Below, piece by piece: positions 10,647 through 22,009 of a DNA stretch of 64,000 nucleotides. Positions within the stretch are counted from its first letter, which is position 1. The number at the start of each line of letters is the position of its first letter. The translations under genes and the position numbers were made by a program. This DNA is from Cryptomeria japonica (Eukaryota; Streptophyta; Pinopsida; Cupressales; Cupressaceae), in NCBI RefSeq assembly GCF_030272615.1, contig NC_081405.1:312125235-312189234 (forward strand). The letters are read 5' to 3'. The notes under the pieces were generated by a model that was not told the origin of the DNA, did no database searches, and saw only the letters and a program-made list of their open reading frames with translations.

Positions 10647-12237
10647 TGGTACAGGAGCACCCTTCTAAGGTCTTCCTCTTTTTGGTTTTTGTTGGTGTTT
10701 TTCTTCTTTAAGAAGCCATTGTAAATCTAATAAGAGCCATGAGCTCATTAGTCTTAATTAGGTCCTAATTTAGGTCTTAGGTTCTCTTTTATTATGGAGG
10801 AGAGGTTATGTGTGCCATTGAGGAGTTTGGGTTCCTTTAAGCATGGTGGTGGCCATTGGATAACCTAATGTAGGCCCAGGAGTTAAGAAAAACAACTTTG
10901 GAAAAGTTGCTCAAAAGTTGCAAAAAGTTACATGACAACTTTTCAAAGTTTTCAAGCAAATTTTCCACCTAGTAGGTCAAAAACCTTAGCTTAGCATGGA
11001 CAACCTTAATTTTGGCACATAGACCAAGGAAAGGATATTATATATGGTTTCAAACCCTAAAATGAGGGGTTGGATATCAGATTGTATGGCCAAGAGAAAA
11101 GACCTTGACTGTGACTGGGTTTTTGTTGCCAGTCGGCACAAACGAAGCATTAAAAGGTTGATAATGGATTGATTTGTGAACTAAACGGTGGTGTGAATAT
11201 TGCATTGTATTTGTACTTTCATTTTGAGCACTTAGGGTAGGTTATTGTGTAGGTTTTTGTGTGTTTGTAATTATTTTTGTGAAGTACTCTATCACTGTCT
11301 GGTTTTGGACTATTTTATGAAATGGAATGATAAATCCTATCCCCATTGTCAAATCACCATAAAAACATGGGGAATAGGAGTTCAGACCCTGTACATTACT
11401 TCAAAGCAAGCAGGGCCCTTGAAGAGGCAGGGAAGTCTTTCAAAGACCCTCTCGTAGGCGAGACTAGACTGTGCCTGACTAGGAAGGGTTGAAGTTGCAG
11501 AGGTCCATGAGAGAAAGGTAGGACAAGGAGGGAGACACCCTTTGGAGGAGGTGTGAGAAACCCTTTAGAGGATGTGTGAGGCATGATTGGTGAGAAGGAG
11601 GAGCTTCCATCAATCCAGATAAGGTGGCAAAGTCAATTAACCATCACTGTGACCCACACAGGCCTTAAAACCCTTGTGAAAACCCTCAAAAACCCCAAAA
11701 TTCACCTAGGGTAGTGTATGAACACTTGGAGGCCCAAAACTAGAAAAATATTTGAGCCCTTGTCAAATGATTAGCAGTCCTTTTCGGAAGTTTCACAAGT
11801 ATGTGCATCGTTTGCAAGAGGGAGCCCTAAAAGTCTGAATTGGAGGCCTAATTGGGCACATTCCTTGTAGCCCTATTTTGTAGGAAAAAAGAAAAATAGT
11901 GAGATTAGTAAGGAGTTGGAAGGTTAAAACCTCTTGGGGGCACATGACTGGATGGATAACCATGTTAGAGACCTATCCTAACCTTTCTAGGACTTAAGAA
12001 GGTGAAGAAAGAGCTAAACCCTTATTAGCCTATGTTAGGGTTTTTGGTGCTTGTGAGTAGATGTGACTTAGGGAGGAAAATCATAGATTGTTGGTGGGTG
12101 GATTCGGAAAGGTTAGGGGAGTCCACAAGCAAGGGAAGTCCTAGAGATCCTAGGGTGTGGTAGAAACACCTGGTGATCCAAGGGAGAGGATCAAGGAGCA
12201 TAGACTAGTCTAGTCTATCCCATACCCATTCCCATCA
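10647..12237 (+). repeat. Gypsy-1 3' LTR
   Basis: 1,591 bp, TG...CA, pairing with 4373-5950. It is slightly longer because of small insertions, for example near 11553 in a purine-rich stretch. The TSD CAAAG follows at 12238-12242. The non-ATG reading frames inside it (near 11245 and 11400) are not genes. Confidence 0.95.
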
Positions 12238-13390
12238 CAAAGTCATCCTATATACTCTAGTCGGTTAATACCACCGAAATGTCCAGTTGATAATTACTAA
12301 GGTGTCAGTTATAGAGAAAGTCTAGTCACCGAGATGAGAGACATCAAGCTGTCTATCGAGTAAAGTTCTATGTCTACCGAGCAGCAAAGAAGGTATACCA
12401 AGTCAATCTGAACCGAGTGAAAACGTGTTACCAGATTCAATGAACCTAGACACACATATGAAATGTGTTACAAGATTCAAGAACATGGAACTGTTATTAC
12501 ATAGGAAATTACATTTAAGGATTTTGTATGATTTTGAGGGAGTTTATCCAATGAAATAATTTCTATGTTTATTCATTCGATAAAACATGTTTGTATGATC
12601 GATGCATGAATGGATCACCATCTCAAAGATCTATATATACAGAATGATTTGAGTACCTAAACAAGAGAGGGAAAAATGATGAGTTGAATATGAAAATCTT
12701 GAGGAAAGATAAGATGTGAAGATTAACATAGATATTCAGAGGTCACCGAGAAGGTTTTTTTTCAAAGAACAGTTTAAGTGATAGAGGTTACAAAAGTGGT
12801 CACCGAACTGACTTATCAATTACTGAGGTATGCTATGAGCAAGGTAATTTCATATTGAGCACATAGACTCTACTATAACATTTTAGATGTAAAGTTGCAA
12901 ATATTTTGTAAAGATTTTGATTGAATTATTTTGAGTTGAGTTAAAAACGTTTAACAGGGTAAAAGACTATAACAAAGTCTATAAATTGTAAATCCTTTAA
13001 CTAGGTACAACATTTTGTAAAAGTGTTTGTAAAATCCTTTACCAAGGTAGATCTAAAGATCTTTGTACTCCTAATAGGGTAAGCTATTAGAAATAGCCAA
13101 ACATGTAGCTCTAACCGAGCAATCTTGATTATTGTAGTAGTGAAGTTGTGGGTGCCATCCCCACCACAGTTTTTCTCTCTAACCAAGAGTTTCTGCGTAA
13201 CCAAGATCATTTTGTTATGGAGTGAAATATGTATGAATGTTATTTCTATGATTTTTTTCAACATTATGTATTATCAGATCAGCAGTATTTAGTCTATTTT
13301 TAATAGTAAAATTGTTGTTTAAGAAAATTTTTGAAGTACTGATTCACCCCTCCCCTCTCAGTACATTAGCTTTCCTAGTTGGACCTAACA

Positions 13391-14930
13391 CATTAAAGCT
13401 AATGTCCAGAAATAGAATAAATCCTCATTTGGGAAATTTTTTTAGATGAAGGATTCTTTGAAAAGGGAGCTTGATGATGTTTAATTTTAGATCCAAAACA
13501 TTGGCTATGAGCCCCATATCATGGACAAAGAACAAGAGATCCTCATGAAAAACCATGACATTATTTCCAAAGAAGAGGAATACTGGAAGCAGAGATCTAA
13601 AGATATATGGCTAAAAAGAGGAGATTGGAATATTAAATTCTTTCATATGAATACTCTGAAACATAAAGGTTCTAATAGAATTAAGAGGATTTTTTCCAAC
13701 AACTCTTGGGTTGACAAGCAGGAGGAGATGAGTATGGAAGTTGTTCAGTTCTTTTCCTCCCTCTTGGCTAATGAAGGGCCTTTGGATATGAAAGCACAAG
13801 ATGAGATTCTCAAAGAGGTCCCATTAAGTATTTCACAAGTGATGAATAAAGATATTACAAAAATTCCTTCTGTTGAGGAGGCTAGGGAGGTGGTGTTTTC
13901 TTTTGAAGGGAATAAAGTCTCAAGGTCTTGTGGGTTTCCTATGTTCTTTTTTCAGCTTTTCTAGAACATTGTTGGAGTTGACATTACTAATGCTACTAAG
14001 GAATTTTTTGGCTCTCGATCTCTCCTTAAAGATCTTAATGCCACTTTCATTGTTTTGATCCCCAAGAAGCCTGATGCTAGCTACTTCCAGGAGTTTATAC
14101 CTATCAGTCTCTATAATTATATATAGGATTTTTTCTAAAATTTGGTCCCTCATCTGAAAAAGGTCCTTCCTCTCTTGATTTCGGAGCAACAAAATAGCTT
14201 TGTCTCGGGATGCCAAATTTTAGAATCTATTATTTCTATCCATGAGAACATTCATTCTCTTTCGATTAATAAGAAGCTTGGTTTCTTGCTGAACCTGGAC
14301 TTGCTCAAGGTGTATGACATGGTTAACTGATATTTTTTTGATCAAAATGCTCCATGCTTTTGGTTTCAATGATCACTTCATCCAATTGGTGAATAATTGT
14401 ATTTCTACCTCCAAGTTTTCTATGTTGATTAATGGCTATCCTTCTAGATTTTTCTTGGTCTCTAGAGGCCTTAGGCAGGGGGACCCCATTTCACCATTCC
14501 TATTCATTTTAATTGGAGAAGCTTCAGCAAAATCATTCAAAGAGATGTCAATATTGGTATGCTTAAATGGCTTCACCCCTCTTCTGATATCCAAGTTTGT
14601 TCACATCAACAATTATTTGACGATACTATGTTGCTAGGTGAAGAATCAATGTCAGAAGCTAATAATCTAAAGCAATTATTGTCTCTTTATGAAAAAGGAT
14701 CAAGCCAAAGGATCAACCTTCCCAAAAGCTATATTTTCTTTCTCAACACCCCTAATCATAGAGAGATCAAAATTGTTGAAATCTCGAGGTGTAAGCTGGC
14801 CTTCTTGTCGACTACATATTTGGGTCTTCCTCTCTATTCTGGGCCTACCCATGATTCTTTCTAGTCTAGTCCAATTGGCTGATTCCAATCAAAGTTGGCT
14901 AGATGGAAAGGTACTCTTTTGAGCGAAGCA
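13391..14930 (+). pseudogene. ORF2 (RT): LINE-A ORF2 reverse transcriptase
   Basis: The reverse transcriptase of plant L1-type LINEs. Recognisable blocks: WLKRGDWNIKFFHMNTL (about 13609-13659), the conserved approach to RT; QQNSFVSGCQILESI (from 14189); GFLLNLDLLKVYDMV (from 14281); RGLRQGDPISPFLF (14464-14505); the active-site block read as LFDDTMLLGE (from 14609), where the canonical F-A-D-D is altered around the first residues; and YLGLPLYSG (from 14818). Stops and at least one frameshift (near 14314) separate these blocks. The enzyme would nick target DNA and copy LINE RNA in place. Confidence 0.88.
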
Positions 14931-15318
14931 GGTAAGCTCCAATTGATTTTAAAATCTTCTTTGTAAAATTTATCTGTGTATGAGATGAGTGTATTCAAGA
15001 TCCCTCTAAAATTTGTGCACAGGATAGAGAAATCAAGAAGAATTTCTTATGGACTGGTACGGAGACCAAGAATTGTCTTCATCTGGTCACCTAAGATTAG
15101 GTTTCTCTCCCTAAGAGGCTTGTTTGGGTCTTGCCATTAGAAAAGTTTGAGAATTTAACAAAGCTCTCCTTTCTAAACAATTGTGAAGATGTCTTACAGA
15201 GTCTAATGAGTGGATCTCTATAATCTAAAATAAATATTTGAGTCCACTTAGCTCTCATCAACAAGTTTTGGAAGACCGTTCTTTCCCTAAGGTTGCATTG
15301 GTTTTTTGGATGAATATT

Positions 15319-16768
15319 CTAAAAATAAAATCCATCATTTTGAAAGGCCTGAGATGGAGCCTTGTAAATGTCTAGAAGATTAGATTTTGGGAAGATTGGT
15401 GGGCTGGTGATGGTCCCATGATTGATAATCCCTAGGCCATTCAACATAGAGATTTGTGTGTAGATCAAGTTGGCTTTTGTGTTACTGATTATAATCGAGA
15501 GGGTCAGTGGGTTGATCTTCTTCAATTGGATCCTACGTTGAAACCTCTTTAGGTTTGGCTTTCTTTTATTCATATTCCTTCATCCCCCATTGAGATTTCT
15601 ATGGTTTGGGGTGGCTCCTCCTCTGGGGGATTTTTTGGTCTCTCCAGCTTTTGCCTTGCAGTCCAAAACTTGTGCTCTTGCTCCTTTTTATTCCCACCTA
15701 TAGAATCATCTTTTGTTACCCAAGATAAATATTTTTTTTGTCTCTTCATCCAGAATAAAGTGCTACCTATTGATAATTTGTGCAAGTGTAGGATGTCGAT
15801 CCCCAATAGATGTTTCTTTTGTAAAAATGATGTCTAAGATATCTCTCAACTATTGATTCACTATGGTTTTTTCTAGGATATATGGTCTTATTTTTTTTAT
15901 CTATGGGGGGTTATGTGGTGCTTACCCTTTAGCCTCTTAGATTGTTGGCTTCAATGGAGATTCCTTTATGATAACCCTTCCATTTTTGTGTTATGGAACT
16001 TCATGCTTCCCCATATTTCTTGGTTTATTTAGAAAGAAAGGAAGAATCCTATTTTCAGGGACAAAGAGTCTTCAACCTTCTTTGTGGCCCATCGTATTTA
16101 GATTCCATTGAGGAAATTTTTGTTTCATCTTGCCCATCTCATCAGCTTGACCCTTCTATTCCCACCTTAGCATCGGGTTGGGAGATCATTAACAGATGGA
16201 AAATTAATTGGGATATCTCTAAACCATCTACTATCTTAAGAAAACCAAACCAAATATTTCTTGGATCCCCTCCCGTAGGGGATGGATTAAAAAAAATGTT
16301 GATGGGGTGTCTAAGGGAAATCTTGGGCCACTGGGTTATGGGGGAGTTGCATGTGATCACAATGGTAGGCTTGTCTTAGTAATGACACTCCCATTGGGCA
16401 CTCAGATAAACCAATTTTCTAAGGAAAATGCAACTTACCTTGGGCTTTAACTTTCTCTCCGGGGAGGTCATAAAAAGGTATGTATTTAAAGTGACTCCTT
16501 GGATATTATTAATTGTCTGATTAAACATAAGACTCTGAGCTGGACAATTAAAAACCTAATTCAAGATTGCCTTGATATGATTATCAAGATGGATGAAGTT
16601 TGAATAATACATGTTTATTAGGAAGGTAATCAACTTGTAGACTAAATGGCAAACTTGGGTGTGGCTTATGAGAAAATTAAATGGTGGAGGGAAGGACAAA
16701 ATTTCCTGATGCACTTGTATGAACTGGAACAAAAGGATGTTGATGAACTAGTGTATTCTCAATGACTG
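15319..16768 (+). pseudogene. ORF2 (RNH): LINE-A ORF2 C-terminal zinc finger (zf-RVT) and RNase H
   Basis: A zf-RVT type segment lies at 15753-15838, with the conserved run NKVLPIDNLCK..MSIPNRCFFCKND, typical of the cysteine motif behind RT in plant LINEs. RNase H follows: NVDGVSKGNLGPLGYGG (16294-16345, first catalytic Asp), the Glu-containing SKENA (about 16420), a D-S-L-D-I-I-N run near 16495 and a terminal MANLGVAYEKIKWW (16648-16689). RNase H at the C-terminus of ORF2 is known in a group of plant L1 elements. Several in-frame stops. Confidence 0.85.
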
Positions 16769-16984
16769 ATTATTAATGATTCCATATTATCACATGTGTA
16801 CATCCACTCTCCACAATAATTGGATTTGACATAACACTAGGGCTTCTAGATTGTTCTTGGCTTTCTAGTTTTTTTTTGGTTTTGAGATAGTGAATCTCAA
16901 AATTGGAAAGGGAAACTTGAACAAGGGGGAGATAAAAATAGGATGGATTCGTCCTTGTATCAGAAGTGAAAGAAAAATTTAGAT

Positions 16985-18530
16985 ATGTGGACTGAGATTA
17001 GAAATGGTTGTCTTGTCCCATACATTTAAAAACTGCATGGTCATGACCCTAGGGTGACGAAAGGGTTTGTTAATGGCTAGAATAATGACATTTTTCAGTC
17101 TTTATGGTGCAAAGTTTAGAATTTATGTGGAGATTACTATAGTATCATTGGGTTGTAGATGGAGGGGAAGAAGTTCTATAGAGAATGTAAAGTGATAAAG
17201 GATGACCTTTATGTTTTCTTTGATAAGTAGAGTGAATGAGATAGAGTTAGGAAAATGGCTGATGGTAGCTACAATAGAAAAGACCTCATGAGACTCTAGG
17301 CTGATGTTATAAAGATGATTATGAGGTACATTACCTTGGATAGTCATTTTGTCAGTATTGTTTCTTACCATTTTACTATTTTGAACCATTTTAGACATGA
17401 TAAAAAATCTCTCTGTCATTTTATTTGTTATTTTTTCTTGGAGCATAACCTTTCTAATCATGCAAATAATTGTGAAAATCCTATTTTACATGAGGGCCTC
17501 ATCCTTCTTATTATGGAATATGCTAAAAATAATGAAGTTAAATGCTTGCTTGACCACAAAATTGAAAATAATTGCAATACCTTGATTGGTACTGAGGTGG
17601 ATGTAGTGTCGGATATTGAAAGTAATGATGAGTGGATGTTGGGTGAGATGGCTATGAACTGGCATAACCTTCAAGGACTAGAAGATGACATAGAGTATAG
17701 GCCTTCTAATAAGGAGGGTGACCCCCAAAGTTCACTCCTGACACCAACAATAGTAAAAAGTATAAATCCCTCTATAAATGAAGCTAAAAAGAACAAAACG
17801 CCTATTCCTGAGGAGACAGGTAATAATATATTTAAAAATAAAAAGGTGGGGAAGTCTATGGATCCAAATGATAAATTGAATAAGGAGATTAAGCTAGATA
17901 TCCCCCTCAACCTAGACTAGGTGGTTCCTAATAATAGTAAAAGTGATGTGGTGGATATTGACCTGCTACTAGCTAACTCCAATTCTAGGTAGGAGAAGTG
18001 CTTTCGTTGGGCGATTAGTGAAATCCTCTTCATCAAACAATGAATAAATTATATTAATAATACCTTCACTGAGACCCTGATGCCTAACAAAATTGATAAT
18101 ATCCTTAAAATGACCAAAACATTGACTAAAGATGTTAAAGTCATGAAAATAGAGCGTGAATCCAAAATTTGCCAGTTTGGAGAAAGATGCGGGGCACCTT
18201 AGGGGAAGTCTCATGAATTTGGTTGAGATTAGTAAAAAAACTATGAATAATAGTGTTGAAAGCCTTAAAAAGCTAAATGAGATAATCATAATCCATAGTG
18301 CTCAACCGATCAATAGTATTCCAACTTCTACCACTAAATCTAAAAGGAAAAATTTGGATACCAATCCACAAGGATCATAGATACAAGTTTCTACAAGTCC
18401 ATCTAGTAGGAGAAGGAGAAGAAACCAAGAGAAAATTACCATGAGGAGCATCATGAAGGAGCTGGAAGACATAAATAAGGATGTTATTGAGAAAAATGTT
18501 GAGCTCTTAGGAGCTTTTGTTTAGTTTTTT
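16985..18530 (+). pseudogene. LINE-A extra downstream ORF ('ORF3'), unknown function
   Basis: A frame starting ATG 16985 and passing through 17315-17920 encodes a protein I do not recognise. Seen motifs: MEGKKFYRE (about 17161), MRYITLDS then YHFTILNHFRH (17321-17398), LHEGLILLIMEY (about 17489-17521), then acidic and Asn/Lys-rich sequence and charged coiled-coil-like helices to about 18515. The same motif order occurs in LINE-C ORF3 (MEGRKFYRD, MQYVTLDD, YHFVLLNHFHH, MHEGLMLLLLS). It follows RNase H on the same strand and precedes the LINE 3' tail. Stops and probable frameshifts disable it. LINE ORF1 proteins normally lie 5' of ORF2, so this position is unusual. Confidence 0.65.
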
Positions 18531-18736
18531 TCCATTTTCCTCTTAGGGTTTTAATGTTGTTTTTTAGTTGGGCTCTATGGGGTTTAGCCCCTATTTGTTT
18601 TGTTGTTTTGGTTGTTGTTTCTGGACTTTTCCATTGATATTTTGATTTCTCTATACTTGGATTTGGGTTTTGGGTCCTTGTAAAACCTATTTTATCTTAA
18701 TAAAAACCACATACTTCCAACAAAGATATTTGAGAC

Positions 18737-19830
18737 GTGGTTTGTAGATTAGAGAAGACATTGTATGGACTTAAATAAGCACCTATAATGTGATATGCAA
18801 GACTAGACAAATATGTGTTACAACAAAATTCTAGGAAAAAGTATTAATCTTTATTTTAAGGTTGAAGGCACTAAGTTGTTGATTGTTGTTGTTTAAACTG
18901 ATGATATTACCTTTGGAGGAAGTGATGGCTTATGCAAAGAATTTGTAGAAGAAATGGAAAAAATAATTTGAGATGTCTATGTTTGGAGAAAATTCATTTT
19001 TTCTTAGGCTTCAAGTTATTTAGTTGGATGAAGGAATTTTAATTTCTCAAGCTAATAATGTTAAAGAGAAGTTGAAAAAGTTTCATACGGATAATTGTAA
19101 ATATGTTAATACCCCTTTGGCTATTGGATGCAAGTTAGGAAAAGATGATTCATCTTTGAATATATTGATCAAAAGAAGTATACATCTATGATTGGAGGAC
19201 TACTATATGTTACCACTTATAGACTAGATATTATGTATGCTATATGTTTGGTTGCAATATTTCAAGCTAGCCTGAAGAAGAATCATGATTAAGCAGTGAA
19301 AAGGATCTTCAGATATTTGAAAGGGACTCAGAATTTCAGCATATGGTACAAGAAAGATAAAGATTTTATGTTGAAGAAATATACAGATGGTGATTGGGCT
19401 ATAGGTATTAATGATAGGAAGAGTACATGTGGTGGAACATTATTTTTGGGACATAAATTGGTTTCATGGATGAGTAAGAAATAAGAGCCCATATCATCAT
19501 TTGTTGAAGATGAATATGTTGTAGCAACATCTTCTATATTCAATATTTTTGGATAAAGAAAACTCTTAAGGATATCAGAGTTGTATATGGAGTTATTCCT
19601 ATTATGTGTGATAATGCCACTACTATAAACATTTTAATTAATCCAATTATGCATTCATGAACTAAACATATTTCAATTTATTATGATTTCTTGAGAGAGA
19701 AGGTTGCAAAAAAGGAAGTTAGGCTAGAATACATTTTAACATTATAGCAGATAGGAGACATTTTTACAAAGGCATTGATGAAGGATACTTTTAAGTATCT
19801 CTGATAGAAATTAGGGGTTAATACCTGTCC
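18737..19830 (+). pseudogene. pol (RT-RH): Copia-2 reverse transcriptase C-terminus and RNase H
   Basis: Ty1/copia polymerase region. Blocks: VCRLEKTLYGLK (18737), then the active site, canonically YVDD, read here as stop-T-D-D (18894-18905), followed by ITFGGSD. MSMFGE, GGLLYVT, VKRIFRYLKGTQNFSIWYKKD (from 19297, shown in two parts: VKRIFRYLKG / TQNFSIWYKKD), DRKSTCGGTLFLG and SWMSKK follow. Then RNase H: IMCDNATT, TKHISI, FLREKVA, VRLEYI, DIFTKAL and the C-terminal KLGV. Numerous stops and at least two frameshifts. The protein would have copied copia RNA in virus-like particles. Confidence 0.9.
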
Positions 19831-19992
19831 TTTTTCTAATTAGATGCATTTGTGATGGTGCATCTTTCCAAGGGTAGACTTAGTACTTATTATTGTATCC
19901 TAGATTGATATTGATGTTGATCTTAGGTGGAGCAATGGTGTGAGTGGTCAGTATATTTTTGTTTATATTTAAGTGCCCTTTGTCATTGTTGT

Positions 19993-21228
19993 TGTAAAGC
20001 GGAAAATCGCGATCGAACCCTAGTTGCTCTCCCCTCTTCCAACTCCGAGGAGAGAGAAGGGAGATTCACTAGGGTTGATGGTTTTCACTTAGGGGAGAGA
20101 CTTTACATTCAAAAGAGGGGTTGAAACCCACAAGATCCAATCCCACGCAATGCAAGATTGGATGCTAAATGTGTTTCAAGGGTTAAGAAAGCAAGGCTAC
20201 CCTCTTTTGTAAAGAATGTGCATAGAAGAATTAAGCTAGGAATGCATAGAAAGTGACAAAGATTCACTTATAAACTGAGATAGGGATACAGTAAGAAGCT
20301 ATGGACCCGGAATTAGCAGTAAAATGTCGATATGGCGCTGCCCTGCAAATTTGAGCAAAAGTTGTCAGGACGATGGTGCCCGAGCGCCACGGTCCTCCGA
20401 AAAATCCGTGAAACGAAGGGGGATCTGTTCATCTCTACACAAGGATTCCAAATCTTCAATTTCAGCCGTGTACCTGCAACCTACACATAGAAAAGCGAAG
20501 ACAATTGGGGGGTTAGGGATTAGGGGTTTGCCTTTAGGTCAAACCCCGGTTTTGGAATTAACCAAGAAATGAGCAAGTGCTGTAAATGTAAATGACTGTA
20601 AAACAAGTACTAATACCCTGTTCTAAGGATGTTTGTATCCTTATGTGTGAAGGTATAGATGTTGTATGTGATATGTGATCTCCTCTTCAATGGTTGAATC
20701 CTTGTCTTGAATGCAACACTTAGCCTTGAATGGAGACTTGAAATGATCAATTGCTTGAAGGAATGCTTGAATGCTTGAATGCTTGAGTATAGTTTCCACG
20801 CCTTTCCCATCATATCGAATGAAAGAGGAAAATGTAGTTTATATACTTGTCAATTAGGGCTGATAGATTGATTTTCCCGACCTTAGGCCGACCAAGAAAG
20901 TTAATTTCCAATTTGCAAACAAAAAGACCCGAGACCCCTTAGGAGACTGGGCCCAAAATAGGACCTAGGGACCAGGGCGCTGGGCGCCATGGTCCTGGGG
21001 ACCAGGGCACTAGGCGCCCTGGTCCTGAAGGACCAGGGCGCTGGGCGCTCTGGTCCCACCTCCCGGGACAGCAGGGTGCAAAGAAGGTTCAGGCCAGGGT
21101 GCTAGAAAATGCAGTTTTCAGTGTCGTAATTAGGTTTCAGGGTCTCCATTCAGGTTGCGTGTTGCGTCGCCATCATGAAGACTGAAATGCCATCGAAATT
21201 GCAAGTGTCACAATTTTAGGACGCTACA
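19993..21228 (-). repeat. Gypsy-2 3' LTR
   Basis: 1,236 bp, TGTAAAGCGG...GCTACA on the plus strand. It aligns without gaps to 26597-27832. It contains three tandem GC-rich imperfect palindromes (20969-21056) and short tandem AATGCTTG units near 20762. Open readings at 19927 and 20324 are not genes. Confidence 0.95.
20969..21056. repeat. Triple GC-rich palindrome in Gypsy-2 LTR
   Basis: Three 27-bp units at 20969-20995, 20999-21025 and 21030-21056, each starting GGACCAGGG and ending TGGTCC around a GGCGC core, so every unit can fold on itself. The partner LTR carries the same set at 27573-27660. They stand out in AT-rich surroundings. A regulatory or RNA-structure role is only a guess. Confidence 0.85.
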
Positions 21229-21251
21229 TTTAGCCCCCACTTTAGCGGGAG
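21229..21251 (-). other. Gypsy-2 polypurine tract
   Basis: On the minus strand the bases before the 3' LTR read AAAGTGGGGGCTAAA, then the LTR TGTAGCG begins. This is the expected place for the plus-strand primer. Confidence 0.75.
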
Positions 21252-22009
21252 TATGTATGCTCATACTTTCGGTAAAGTACAAGGAAACAATATTGAAAGA
21301 CTTTCACCACGTCAAGGAGGCAAGATACACCAAGCCCCCAGTGGACTAAGGATCTTACGACTTCGATTGACAAAGTAAAAGGGAAGATCATGAGGGAGAA
21401 CCATGACTGTCAGTAGTAAGGTTCCTTCACTATGACTCATGCAAGAAAGATATCAAAAATTTTCAAGGCAAGGTTAAATTTGCCAAGAAATTTTCAAGTA
21501 TCTTGAAAAGATATGAACGGGATGTATGCCCCCCTACGTTAAAGCAATCACACATGCCTCACCGGGGGTGATTGCTTTAAGGTAGTGATACATATAAGAA
21601 ATGAGAAAGGAAAGGAGCATGTTATCACAAGGATTTAGCCCCCGAGTGTGAGATAAACCCAAGGATAATAGACACAAAACACAAAGTACGAGGTGACTTC
21701 GCTTTCCTTGGGGTCAGTATGCTGTATGATAATTCATGTATATATATCATATGTATGTATGCATAATTGTTCTTCATTCCCCAATCAAGGAAGGTCACCT
21801 AGAAGAAGGGAACACATGTGTCTTTTGAGTCAACATGAGAGAGATCGAGAGATCTCAATGCTTTGCATCGTCCTCAAGTAGACAACACTAAGGACAACAA
21901 ATAGAAGAATGAGAATAACATATAGAAGAAGTAACAAAAGAGAGGGGGAGAGAATCTGCTATGCTAATGTAACTAGTCTAGCATGTCATCTACCCCCCGA
22001 TCTTGCTGA
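21252..22009 (-). other. Gypsy-2 3' untranslated region
   Basis: Between the end of coding and the PPT. There is no convincing coding frame; short readings on both strands look accidental. A short inverted match, 'taaagcaatcaca' (21540) against 'gtgattgctttaa' (21569), forms a hairpin of about 12 bp. Confidence 0.5.

Larger units (their letters stand above)
4373..12237 (+). mobile_element. Gypsy-1: complete Ty3/gypsy chromovirus-like retrotransposon
   Basis: A full-length LTR element of 7,865 bp. Both LTRs start TG and end CA, and 5-bp target duplications CAAAG flank it at 4368-4372 and 12238-12242. An initiator-Met tRNA primer site, one gag-pol frame in Gypsy order (gag, protease, RT, RNase H, integrase, chromodomain-like tail) and a PPT are all in place. 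The gag-pol frame is continuous from 5991 to 10625 with 11 in-frame stops and no frameshift: 6438, 6753, 6843, 7425, 7596, 8166, 9405, 9897, 10218, 10446 and 10500. It sits inside the 3' LTR of Element 1. Removing it with one CAAAG joins 4372 to 12243 cleanly. It is dead but comparatively young. Confidence 0.95.
4331..13390 (+). repeat. 3' LTR of Element 1, split by Gypsy-1
   Basis: The LTR begins TGTTTC at 4331, is interrupted at 4372, resumes at 12243 and ends CCTAACA at 13390, giving about 1.19 kb once Gypsy-1 and one CAAAG copy are removed. It holds a TATA-like box (CTATATATAC, 12631) and a copia-like U5 end with a C-rich block ('ttcacccctcccctctcag', from about 13342). LINE-A coding sequence resumes directly after 13390, so the right boundary is firm. 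The left boundary depends on which polypurine tract was used. The 5' LTR is outside the window. Confidence 0.6.
13391..18715 (+). mobile_element. LINE-A: L1-type non-LTR retrotransposon with RNase H and a downstream ORF (5' part outside window)
   Basis: ORF2 coding resumes exactly at the end of the Element 1 LTR (13390/13391), in the spacer before RT, so Element 1 inserted into the LINE. Order: RT (13391-14875), zinc finger (15753-15838), RNase H (16290-16768), about 0.2 kb of spacer, a further ORF remnant (16985-18530), then a 3' end with 'cttaataaaaacc' (18696-18708). The 5' endonuclease part is left of the window. Frames are broken by many stops and several frameshifts, so it is older than Gypsy-1. 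It abuts Copia-2 pol coding sequence at about 18725, suggesting it inserted in Copia-2; the other junction is not visible. Confidence 0.85.

Noticed and set aside
14689-14922. 77-codon plus-strand frame overlapping LINE-A RT
   Set aside because: A shadow of the RT frame that carries YLGLPLYSG.
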